From CAYJPK01 sp964372035 (GTDB lineage: Bacteria > Desulfobacterota > Desulfovibrionia > Desulfovibrionales > Desulfovibrionaceae): DNA of 42,606 nucleotides. The position numbers were made by a program, and so were the translations under genes. The first letter of the stretch is position 1, and the number at the start of each line of letters is the position of its first letter. The notes under the pieces were generated by a model. It did no database searches. It was not told the origin of the DNA and was given only the letters and a program-made list of their open reading frames with translations. The stretch covers positions 1-42,606 of the forward strand of contig CAYJPK010000009.1 of NCBI GenBank assembly GCA_964372035.1. Direction: 5' to 3'. Positions 7,312-14,514 of this stretch are shown here, piece by piece.

Positions 7312-9138
7312 TTGGAAAAAAAATTGCTAAATAAAATATTTTCTTCGTTTACAACTTTAAATCGCATAATGCCACTTCTAAGCAAAGAGCTTCGGACAAA
7401 GTCGTATATTGCATTTGTAGTTATGTTTATACAAAGTTTGTTAGAGCTTTCTTTTCTACTCGCATTAACAAACATGGGACGCTCCTTAACAGATCCAACT
7501 GCTATAAGAGAAATGATGCCGTATTCCTTGGTGTTAGATTTATTGCCTAGCGTAGATCTTTGGACACAAGAAGGTTATAATTTACTGTTATTTTCTGGTA
7601 TTATGGTTGTATTTGTAGCATTTGTTAAAAATCTTTTTGCTTATTTTGATGGGCGTTTAATTGCCTTTTTAAGTAATGATATTTCATTGTACATAGGCAA
7701 TGAAATAATGAAACGCTTTCTATATAAAGACTATGCGTGGCACTTATCAAATGCAAGTCAAAGCATGTATCAGAATATGATTTGCCGAAACCTTCTAGCA
7801 AATATGCTTACCCATCTTTTAACACTGTACTCGACAGTGCTTACAATTGTCGTTTTATTTTTATGTTTATTTGGTAGTGAGCCGGTTTTGACAAGCCTTG
7901 TTGTTTTTCTAACTAGTGGTGTTGGTATTTATTTATATTATTTTATGCGGAAAAATGTAGATGTTTGCGGTACTCAAAGCGCAATTAGTGCTAGCGAGGA
8001 AACAAAAGCATTACTTTGCGCAACGAAGGGCATTCGTGAAGTTTTGATTTATGGACAACAGAAGTCTTTTTTAGATGCTTTTATTAATTCCGTTAAGACA
8101 AGTCGAAGTGCTAGAACCTTTATTAATATCGCACCAACTATGCCAACTTGGATTTTAGAGGTAGTTGGCTTTGCTGTAGTTATGCTTGCATTAGCTTATC
8201 TTATTTACTATGAGCATGCTGATATTGCAAGAATCTCGGCGGCAATGAGCCTTTTACTCTTAACAGCATGGCGTGTTCTTCCATATTGTAATCGTATAGT
8301 TAGTTTGCAAATAGTTGTTAGGTCAATGCAACCACAGGCTCTTCCTGTTTTAGCTTTGCTTGAAAGTTTAATTGCTGATGATAAAACTAATTATACTGAA
8401 GCCACAAAAGACTTCCAGTTTAAAAACTCTATGAAATTAAAAAACGTAACTTTTCGCTATCCTGATACTGAGCATGATGTTTTGCATGATATAAATTTAG
8501 AAATTCAGCAAGGCGAAACTGTAGGTATAATAGGTGCATCTGGTGGCGGAAAAAGTACCTTAGTTGCTATATTAAGTGGACTTTTGCCAGCAACTGGCGG
8601 AAAATTCATTGTTGATGGTAAAGAAGTAAGTAGAGAAGATGCTGCGGCACTTGCTAAACATGTTGGTTATGTTCCGCAAAATCCATTTTTATTTGCAGGT
8701 ACTTTGGCAGAAAACATTGCTTTTAGTGAATGGGGCAAGGAATGGGACAAAGAACGTGTTTTAAATGCCTGTAAGCTTGCGTCCATTGACTTTGTTGAAA
8801 GCCACCCTGACGAACTTTTGCGCATGATTGGTGATAATGGCGCAGGATTATCTGGCGGACAAGCTCAACGTGTGTCGATTGCAAGGGCAATGTATCCAAA
8901 TCCATCAATAATTATTTTTGATGAAGCGACAAGCGCACTTGATCAGCATAATGAAAAAATAATTCAAGAAACTATTGATAATTTAGCGCATAATGTGACT
9001 TGCATTATCATTGCGCATAGGTTAACTACTGTTGAAAAATGTGATAGGCTCATTTGGATTGAACAAGGCAAAGTTGTTATGCAAGGTGAAACAGATGAGA
9101 TTTTAAATGCTTACAAGCAAACAGGTAGATTGAATTAA
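7312..9138 (+). CDS. ABC half-transporter, PglK-like exporter/flippase
   Basis: 608 residues with an N-terminal six-helix membrane domain (about 1-345) fused to a nucleotide-binding domain: Walker A GASGGGKST (about 407-415), signature LSGGQ (about 513), Walker B IIIFDEAT (about 533-540), and H-loop IIAHR. The overall layout, including the segment before the NBD (TAWRVLPYCNRIVS), resembles PglK/WlaB-type flippases of lipid-linked oligosaccharides. That would suit the polysaccharide cluster downstream, but a general lipid or peptide exporter is not excluded. The start is uncertain: TTG at 7312 has no clear ribosome site, and an ATG at 7369 would remove part of the N-terminus. Confidence 0.8.
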   Translation: MEKKLLNKIFSSFTTLNRIMPLLSKELRTKSYIAFVVMFIQSLLELSFLLALTNMGRSLTDPTAIREMMPYSLVLDLLPSVDLWTQEGYNLLLFSGIMVVFVAFVKNLFAYFDGRLIAFLSNDISLYIGNEIMKRFLYKDYAWHLSNASQSMYQNMICRNLLANMLTHLLTLYSTVLTIVVLFLCLFGSEPVLTSLVVFLTSGVGIYLYYFMRKNVDVCGTQSAISASEETKALLCATKGIREVLIYGQQKSFLDAFINSVKTSRSARTFINIAPTMPTWILEVVGFAVVMLALAYLIYYEHADIARISAAMSLLLLTAWRVLPYCNRIVSLQIVVRSMQPQALPVLALLESLIADDKTNYTEATKDFQFKNSMKLKNVTFRYPDTEHDVLHDINLEIQQGETVGIIGASGGGKSTLVAILSGLLPATGGKFIVDGKEVSREDAAALAKHVGYVPQNPFLFAGTLAENIAFSEWGKEWDKERVLNACKLASIDFVESHPDELLRMIGDNGAGLSGGQAQRVSIARAMYPNPSIIIFDEATSALDQHNEKIIQETIDNLAHNVTCIIIAHRLTTVEKCDRLIWIEQGKVVMQGETDEILNAYKQTGRLN

Positions 9139-9172
9139 TTACAATAGAAATATTTACTTACAAATTATAAAT

Positions 9173-9218
9173 AAAAATGCAAGAAAAGTACAGTTTATGC
9201 GCTTTTTCTTGCATTTTT
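9173..9218 (+). terminator. Rho-independent terminator after the ABC exporter
   Basis: AAAAATGCAAGAAAAG pairs with CTTTTTCTTGCATTTTT around a loop of about 12 nt, with one bulged base and a T-rich right end followed by GTTAGTTTTTTAG. The long A/T flanks allow it to act in both directions, so it could also stop minus-strand transcription coming from the tail-fibre genes. Confidence 0.75.
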
Positions 9219-9304
9219 GTTAGTTTTTTAGGGATTAGATTTATTATATTATATTAGCTTGGGCAATGCTTCCATACGCAAAGCCGATACTTTTATTAAT
9301 GCCT

Positions 9305-9404
9305 NNNNNNNNNNNNNNNNNNNNNNNNNNNNNNNNNNNNNNNNNNNNNNNNNNNNNNNNNNNNNNNNNNNNNNNNNNNNNNNNNNNNNNNNNNNNNNNN
9401 NNNN
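9305..9404. other. Assembly gap (100 N) within the duplication
   Basis: Gap placeholder. Both flanks are exactly 55-bp repeats of downstream sequence, which is what a de Bruijn assembler with k near 55 leaves at an unresolved exact repeat. The real gap is expected to be about 179 nt, identical or nearly so to 9526-9704. Confidence 0.9.
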
Positions 9405-9459
9405 TAAGTGCTTCACCACTTTCAATCTGCTTAATAAGTTCATCTTTTTGCACAAACAT
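9405..9459 (-). pseudogene. Duplicated 3' fragment of the tail-associated gene
   Basis: Read on the minus strand this encodes MFVQKDELIKQIESGEAL, identical to the C-terminal end of the gene at 9700-10173. It has no upstream portion of the gene and runs into the gap, so it is a fragment carried by the local tandem duplication rather than an independent gene. Confidence 0.75.
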
Positions 9460-9532
9460 AATTGATTTACTATATTAGCTTGGGCAATGCTTCCATACGC
9501 AAAGCCGATACTTTTATTAATGCCTTTAAAGG

Positions 9533-9657
9533 CATGGATTCTCACGCCAAGTTTCGCACTTGCTCGTTCCTCACAAGCTCAACTAGTGGCTCAGAATGAC
9601 AGGCTTGAGATTTCGGTGTTGTCACTCTGAGGAGCGTTAGCGACGTGAGAGTCCATG
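9533..9657. repeat. REP-like compound palindrome
   Basis: Outer arms CATGGATTCTCACG (9533-9546) and CGTGAGAGTCCATG (9644-9657) are complementary at 13 of 14 positions. Inner arms CTCAGAATGACA (9590-9601) and TGTCACTCTGAG (9620-9631) are complementary at 11 of 12. The GC content is visibly higher than the surroundings. The TGTCA-CTCTGAGGAGCG-AGCGACG style core resembles widespread dispersed repeats that sit between genes in many bacteria. It lies just after the minus-strand tail gene and inside the tandem duplication. Confidence 0.7.
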
Positions 9658-9699
9658 TTTTTTCAATTTCGTTAAAGCCTTTATTCACTTCGTTCATGT

Positions 9700-10173
9700 T
9701 TAGCTAAGTGCTTCACCACTTTCAATCTGCTTAATAAGTTCATCTTTTTGCACAAACATTATATCAAGCAAATCTGTTGTAATGCCAAAACTTTCTGTTA
9801 CGGTATTGAGTAAAGGGTGGCTACGTTCGACATGGTTCGCATAAGTAAAGCGCATACGTATATCGGCATCATTTGCAAGGTAAGTTTCAATGGCTTCTAG
9901 CGTAATTGGTGTTTCAAAGTCCTTTGTAAGTCCAGTAACTAAGATTAAAAATTCAGCCTTAGTCATCATTAAGCCTTTTGCCATTTCTGCCATTGTTGGT
10001 GGCTCTGGCGGTGGCGGTGGTGAACCTACCATACTTGGATTTTCTTTTGCCCACTTATCAATTTGTGCAAATTCTTCTTCCCACTCGCCAAAGTTAGGGC
10101 AATTATACGGCATGCCATTTTTATCAAATGTATAGCTACCATCATTATTTAAAATTAAATTCTCATATGACAT
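9700..10173 (-). CDS. Small protein paired with a tail fibre, possible fibre-assembly factor
   Basis: 157 residues. It starts at ATG 10173-10171, which overlaps the stop of the tail-fibre gene as TAATG, so translation is probably coupled. The N-terminus (MSYENLILNNDGSYTF) and the middle run of prolines (SPPPPPEPPT, about residues 51-60) recall proteins encoded directly after phage tail fibres. The rest is helical and includes an ITLEAIETYLA stretch. Position and coupling suggest a fibre chaperone or a distal fibre component; sequence alone does not prove it. An in-frame upstream start (about 10188) is rejected because it lies inside the fibre gene. Confidence 0.65.
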   Translation of the reverse strand: MSYENLILNNDGSYTFDKNGMPYNCPNFGEWEEEFAQIDKWAKENPSMVGSPPPPPEPPTMAEMAKGLMMTKAEFLILVTGLTKDFETPITLEAIETYLANDADIRMRFTYANHVERSHPLLNTVTESFGITTDLLDIMFVQKDELIKQIESGEALS

Positions 10174-11519
10174 TATGCAATCCTCCATGCAAATACAGAA
10201 AGCTTTGTTGCCCCCTCGATTATAATTGGCGTACCACCTGCGGCAAAACCACCTCGTGTCCCTATGTATGTACCATCTGCCCCAAAGCCGATAATAAAGT
10301 ACATATATGTTCCACCAGTTGGAATACCGTAGCTATTACCACCTATTCCAACGCTATCTATATGCCCTATCATTTGTATATTTGTTGGTACTGGGGCTGG
10401 AATACGTTGGCTAAAAGCGGCACTACCAATGCCACTTAATGGGCTTATATTTAAAAGAGATACTGTGCCAGCACCACCACCATATAAGCGATTGATTATT
10501 AATGAAATATCATCAAAATTTGCCCGATTGCGTATGCCTTGGAAATATAAATAGTCGGCATCAGAATCCATTTTTAAAGCTAAAATATTTGAGGTTCTAA
10601 GTGTATCTGTTATTGTTGAACTACCTAAATTTAATGCACCTGTTAATGTACCACCTGTTAAAGCTAATTTATTCGCCGTTTGGTTTAAAGCATTTTGGGC
10701 TTTAGCATCAGCACTTTGGGCAGTTAGGCTTAGCTGGTTTACAGCTGATAATGTGTTTTGTTCAACTTGTGATAGCTCTTCTAAAATGCCTTCTTTTACA
10801 AAATCAACAACAGCTGCAACGGCTTTTTCTGTTGTGACATTTTTATCACTTGCTGATGCAACTAGCCCAATATTTTGAGTTAATTGAACTAAGCCAGCTG
10901 TTGTAGTTGTAGCGTACTGCGCACCTGCGGCTGATTTTTGTGCCTCTTCTGCCCAGTGTTTGGCAGAATTTTCGCTATTACTTGCACTTAGAGTGTTTTG
11001 TGCCACTTGAGCAGTATTTTGCGCAACTTCCACGGTGTTTTGTGCAACTTCATCTGCTCTTTGAACTGTTTCGCTATGTGCAGTAAAAATTTTTTGAGTA
11101 AATTCTTCTGGGCTAATGTCAGCACTTGTGTTTGTTTTAATGCTACGCTCAAGAGCCTCACGAAGTTGTTGACGCTCGGCAGTTGCTTGGTCAAGTTGAG
11201 TTTCTATTACTTCAGGGTCAAAGCGTGTTCCGCTAATCAAATCAACTTCTTGAATAAAGGGCATATTGCGCAAAATTGAAAGCTTATAGCCATTTGGAAG
11301 CGGAATGTTTACATCGTTTAAATTATGCAAATAGTTAACAGTTCCGCCATTTTCACTTAATTCAACGGAGTAGTTAGTAGTAGCTTTTTCATTGCCTAAA
11401 TTATCAGTCACAAAAACTTGAAGCTGTTCTTTGTTCCATACTTTAAAATTAAACGGAAAAACAGTGCTTATACCATTGCCGAGAAAAACTGCTTTTGATA
11501 AATTATAGGCTAGGCTCAT
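10173..11519 (-). CDS. Phage-type tail fibre protein
   Basis: 448 residues. The N-terminal 130 residues (MSLAYNLSKAVFLGNG.. FPFNFKVW.. RNMPFIQEVDL.. FDPEVIETQLDQ) match the virion-attachment domain of T7-like tail fibres. An Ala/Asn/Gln-rich coiled-coil region with VAQNT repeats follows, then a segment like collar or fibre repeats (TTTAGLVQLTQNIG.. KLALTGGTLTGAL), and a Gly-rich C-terminus that could form the receptor-binding tip. The ATG at 11519 follows AAGGAT and overlaps the stop of a 14-codon leader. No head, baseplate, lysis or integrase genes are nearby, so it belongs to a tiny remnant or a retained module. Confidence 0.8.
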   Translation of the reverse strand: MSLAYNLSKAVFLGNGISTVFPFNFKVWNKEQLQVFVTDNLGNEKATTNYSVELSENGGTVNYLHNLNDVNIPLPNGYKLSILRNMPFIQEVDLISGTRFDPEVIETQLDQATAERQQLREALERSIKTNTSADISPEEFTQKIFTAHSETVQRADEVAQNTVEVAQNTAQVAQNTLSASNSENSAKHWAEEAQKSAAGAQYATTTTAGLVQLTQNIGLVASASDKNVTTEKAVAAVVDFVKEGILEELSQVEQNTLSAVNQLSLTAQSADAKAQNALNQTANKLALTGGTLTGALNLGSSTITDTLRTSNILALKMDSDADYLYFQGIRNRANFDDISLIINRLYGGGAGTVSLLNISPLSGIGSAAFSQRIPAPVPTNIQMIGHIDSVGIGGNSYGIPTGGTYMYFIIGFGADGTYIGTRGGFAAGGTPIIIEGATKLSVFAWRIA

Positions 11520-11560
11520 AATTTTATCCTTATTTTTGCAGTATTCATAATTTTTTTCAT
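11516..11560 (-). CDS. Possible 14-residue leader peptide before the tail fibre
   Basis: An ATG at 11560 preceded by a consensus AAGGAGAACAC encodes MKKIMNTAKIRIKL and stops at TGA (11518-11516). The stop overlaps the tail-fibre ATG as ATGA. The ribosome site is stronger than that of the fibre itself, so translation of this leader would feed ribosomes to the fibre start. It may have no function beyond coupling, or it may be the residue of a degraded gene. Confidence 0.45.
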   Translation of the reverse strand: MKKIMNTAKIRIKL

Positions 11561-11867
11561 GTGTTCTCCTTTTGAGTTGAGATAGGTGAGATATGTTAAA
11601 AATGACTTTTTCAGCTTTGATTAAATGGGGGTAGGGCTTAGGCAAATAAAAAAATCATGGCTGTGAATAAAAATTTTATATCAAAAACAGTATAGCAATA
11701 TATTGGCTAGTTTCAACTAGGACTAATCTGCATAGCGTAGAATTAAAAAATAGAATAAACTAAAAAACTGACACATTAATATCTCTAAACTTGACAATGT
11801 TTAAGTAATAAGATAAGTTATTATTTATTTTTTTGTGTAAAATATAAACTTAAGTGAGATTTTATAA
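11561..11867. other. Divergent intergenic region between the tail module and rfbF
   Basis: This 307-nt AT-rich stretch holds the ribosome site of the leader peptide at its left end and the candidate rfbF promoter at 11791-11819 on the right. A G-rich patch (11625-11643, GGGGGTAGGG) stands out in an otherwise AT-rich region. No other gene is seen. Confidence 0.55.
11791..11819 (+). promoter_or_regulatory. Candidate promoter of the polysaccharide cluster
   Basis: TTGACA (11791-11796) is a perfect -35 hexamer; TAAGTT (11814-11819) is a moderate -10 at 17 bp. It lies about 50 nt before the first gene of the long plus-strand sugar cluster and could drive rfbF and the genes that follow with little spacing. 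Confidence 0.45.
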
Positions 11868-12647
11868 ATGAAAGTTGCAATTTTAGCTGGCGGACTTGGT
11901 ACAAGGCTTGGCGAAGAAACTAGTGTACGTCCTAAGCCAATGGTTGGTGTTGGCGGACACCCGATTCTATGGCATATTATGAAAATTTATTCGCATTATG
12001 GCTTTAATGAGTTTGTTATTTTATGTGGTTATAAGCAAGAAGTTATTAAAGATTATTTCTTAAATTACTATTCAAATAACAGTGATGTTACTGTTGATTT
12101 GTCATGCAATACTACTGAAATTCATTATACACGTTCTGAGCCTTGGAAGGTTACAATGGCTTATACTGGTCGTGATACCATGACTGGTGGGCGTATTCGC
12201 AAAGCAAAACAGTATCTTGGTGATGCTCCTTTTATGTTGACTTATGGAGATGGTGTTGCAAATGTGGATATTAATGCTCTTATTGAAAGTCATAAAAAAT
12301 CAGGCAAACTTGCTACTTTAACTGCTGTGCAACCTAGCGGACGTTTTGGTGCTTTAGATATTGAAGCTGATGGTGCAATTAGTCAATTCCAAGAAAAGCC
12401 ACAAGGCGATGGCTCTTGGGTTAATGGTGGATTTTTTGTTTGCCAACCTGAAGTTTTTGATTATATTCCAGATGATGACAAAATGCCGTTTGAACAAGTT
12501 CCACTCCAAAATTTGGCACATGCAGGGCAATTAAACGCTTATCATCATACAGGATTTTGGCGCCCTATGGATATGCTAAAAGATAAGATTGATTTAAATG
12601 ATATGTGGGCAGATAATGCTGCTCCTTGGAAGATTTGGAACGATTAA
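11868..12647 (+). CDS. rfbF: Glucose-1-phosphate cytidylyltransferase
   Basis: 259 residues, the normal length for RfbF/DdhA. It makes CDP-glucose from glucose 1-phosphate and CTP, the first step to CDP-linked 3,6-dideoxyhexoses. The nucleotide-binding signature LAGGLGTRL lies at residues 5-13, followed by RPKPMV, and later motifs (YGDGVANVD, GGFFVCQPEVFDYI, FWRPMDMLKD) are typical of this enzyme rather than of glucose thymidylyltransferases. rfbG and rfbH, the next two pathway enzymes, lie downstream in the same direction. It is the first gene of the cluster. Confidence 0.95.
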   Translation: MKVAILAGGLGTRLGEETSVRPKPMVGVGGHPILWHIMKIYSHYGFNEFVILCGYKQEVIKDYFLNYYSNNSDVTVDLSCNTTEIHYTRSEPWKVTMAYTGRDTMTGGRIRKAKQYLGDAPFMLTYGDGVANVDINALIESHKKSGKLATLTAVQPSGRFGALDIEADGAISQFQEKPQGDGSWVNGGFFVCQPEVFDYIPDDDKMPFEQVPLQNLAHAGQLNAYHHTGFWRPMDMLKDKIDLNDMWADNAAPWKIWND

Positions 12648-12708
12648 TCTTTTTATTGATGTTTTTTTTGTGTAAAGCTTAATTTTTTTTGTTTGAAGTG
12701 GAGATGAT

Positions 12709-14490
12709 ATGGCTAAAATAAAACTTTCTGATTATGTGGCAAAAAGGCTTAAAGAGCATGGTGTTGACCATTTTTTTGTAATTAGTGGTGGTGGTGCTAT
12801 GCACCTTAACGATAGTTTTGGTAAGTTTTTTTCATATACAGCACTTCATAACGAGCAAGCAATGGCTTATGCAGCAGAAGGTTATGCAAGGGTTAACCAA
12901 AGATTAGCCCTTGTAAATCCTACTTCAGGTCCTGGTGGACTCAACTGCTTATCAGGTCTTTTTGGTCAGTGGACAGACTCTGTCCCTGTTATTTATGTTT
13001 CTGGTCAGGTTAAGTTTGAAACAACTATGGCGTCTTGTCCAGAGATTCCTATTCGCCAACTCGGCTTTCAAGAAACAAATATTATTCAAACAGTTCAGCA
13101 TATTACAAAATATTCCCACATGTTACGTGAGGCAAATGAAATAAAATATCATATTGATAGGGCTGTTTATGAGGCTACTACAGGTCGTATGGGTCCTGTT
13201 TGGCTCGATATTCCTATGGATTTGCAGGGTTGTTATATTGAAGAAGATGATTTAATTGAGTTTACTCCTCCACAAAAAGACAATTTTGATTTAAAAATAG
13301 ATGAAGTTATTGAGCTTTTAAACAAGGCTGAAGCTCCACTTATTATTGCAGGTCATGGTATTCGTTTGTCAGGTGCAAAAGATGAGTTTTTACAGTTAGT
13401 TGAAAAGCTTAATATTCCTGTAATTACTTCATTAAATGGCTTTGATATTATTGATAATGAACACCCTAGCTTTATTTCAAGATATGGGGCATATGCTAAC
13501 CGTGCTGGAACATTTGTGTTGCAAAATGCTGATGTTGTTTTAGCTCTAGGCGGTCGCCATAATTTATATCACACAAGCTATAACTGGAAAAGCTATGCTA
13601 AAAATGCAAAGCTAATTTCAGTTGATATTGACCAGGCTGAACTTGATAAGCCGACCTTAAACATTGCAGTAAAAGTTAAGGCAGATGTAAAAGAATTTAT
13701 TAATGGTTTATTGCCTAGAGTTAGCGAAATTAAATGTGATGAGTGGAAAGTGTTTTGTAAGAAAATTAAAGATAAATTTCCACCGCTTACAGAAGCTCCA
13801 CGCTCAGAGCATAACCCAATTGAGCCATATTATTTTATCAATACCCTTATTAAGCAATTTAAGGAAGATGAAGTTTCTATTAGCAGTAATGGTTCAACTT
13901 TCTTATTGCCATTTCAAGTTGGCGAAGTTAAGAAAAATCAACGCTTTATTTGGAATGCTGGTTGTGCCGCAATGGGCTTTGGCTTACCTGCATCAATTGG
14001 TGCTTGCGTTGCCAATGATAAAAAAAGCGTTGTTTGTATAGAGGGTGATGGCTCTTTAATGATGAATATTCAAGAGCTTGAAACAATAGTGCATAACAAA
14101 CTGCCAATCAAATTATTTCTTTTAAATAATGGTGGTTATGTATCAATTCAGCAAACACACAGAAACTTTTTTGCAGGTCGCTTAACTGCTTGTTCAGAAA
14201 GCAGTGGCGTTAGCATGCCAGACTTTTATGAGGTGGCAAAAGCCTTTAAACTACACACAGTACGCATTGATAGCATTGACAACATAGAAGAAAAAATTAA
14301 TGAAGTTCTAAATTATGATGGTGCAGTCTTCTGCGAAGTGATTTTAACAAAAGATTACTTCTTTTTGCCAAAATTAGCTTCAAAAGCTTTAGAAGATGGA
14401 ACAATGGTTTCACCAAGCTTAGAAGATATGTTCCCATTTTTAGACAGAGAAGAATTTGACGATTGTTTCTTTAAAGAAAGCAACAAATAG
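12709..14490 (+). CDS. TPP-dependent acetolactate synthase-like enzyme, candidate YerE-type two-carbon transferase
   Basis: 593 residues with the three-domain layout of the acetolactate synthase family. Glu49 (LHNEQAMAYAAEGYAR) is the catalytic glutamate that activates thiamine diphosphate, and the cofactor motif GDGSLMMN near residue 446 runs to LLNN about 28 residues later. Its place between rfbF and rfbG/rfbH points to sugar chemistry rather than amino-acid synthesis. The known precedent is YerE, which adds an acetyl-derived two-carbon branch from pyruvate to CDP-3,6-dideoxy-4-ketoglucose for yersiniose. A different ketose-forming or decarboxylating role is possible, so no symbol is given. 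Confidence 0.8.
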   Translation: MAKIKLSDYVAKRLKEHGVDHFFVISGGGAMHLNDSFGKFFSYTALHNEQAMAYAAEGYARVNQRLALVNPTSGPGGLNCLSGLFGQWTDSVPVIYVSGQVKFETTMASCPEIPIRQLGFQETNIIQTVQHITKYSHMLREANEIKYHIDRAVYEATTGRMGPVWLDIPMDLQGCYIEEDDLIEFTPPQKDNFDLKIDEVIELLNKAEAPLIIAGHGIRLSGAKDEFLQLVEKLNIPVITSLNGFDIIDNEHPSFISRYGAYANRAGTFVLQNADVVLALGGRHNLYHTSYNWKSYAKNAKLISVDIDQAELDKPTLNIAVKVKADVKEFINGLLPRVSEIKCDEWKVFCKKIKDKFPPLTEAPRSEHNPIEPYYFINTLIKQFKEDEVSISSNGSTFLLPFQVGEVKKNQRFIWNAGCAAMGFGLPASIGACVANDKKSVVCIEGDGSLMMNIQELETIVHNKLPIKLFLLNNGGYVSIQQTHRNFFAGRLTACSESSGVSMPDFYEVAKAFKLHTVRIDSIDNIEEKINEVLNYDGAVFCEVILTKDYFFLPKLASKALEDGTMVSPSLEDMFPFLDREEFDDCFFKESNK

Positions 14491-14514
14491 TTCTGTAAAA
14501 TTATAGGTATATCA

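Larger units (their letters stand above)
9139..9699. other. Gene-free stretch made of a terminator, gap and repeats
   Basis: This 561-nt interval has no intact gene. It contains the terminator at 9173-9218, the N gap, the duplicated tail-gene fragment and the REP-like palindrome. It separates the plus-strand ABC exporter from the minus-strand tail-fibre genes, which converge here. Confidence 0.7.
9250..9759. repeat. Imperfectly assembled tandem duplication of about 289 bp
   Basis: A 55-bp block at 9250-9304 recurs exactly at 9471-9525, and another 55-bp block at 9405-9459 recurs exactly at 9705-9759. In the complete copy the two blocks are joined by 179 bp (9526-9704); in the first copy that space is the N gap. 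This is most simply two direct copies of a unit of about 289 bp (9471-9759) separated by a 12-bp spacer. The unit covers the 3' end of the minus-strand tail gene and the REP-like palindrome after it. Confidence 0.85.

Noticed and set aside
9400..11560. Diversity-generating retroelement acting on the tail fibre
   Set aside because: Duplicated 3' sequence beside a fibre gene suggested a template/variable repeat pair, but the copies are identical with no adenine-specific changes and there is no reverse transcriptase in the window.
12709..14490. Biosynthetic acetolactate synthase (ilvB)
   Set aside because: The fold fits, but no ilvN or other branched-chain amino-acid gene is near, and it is embedded between CDP-sugar genes.
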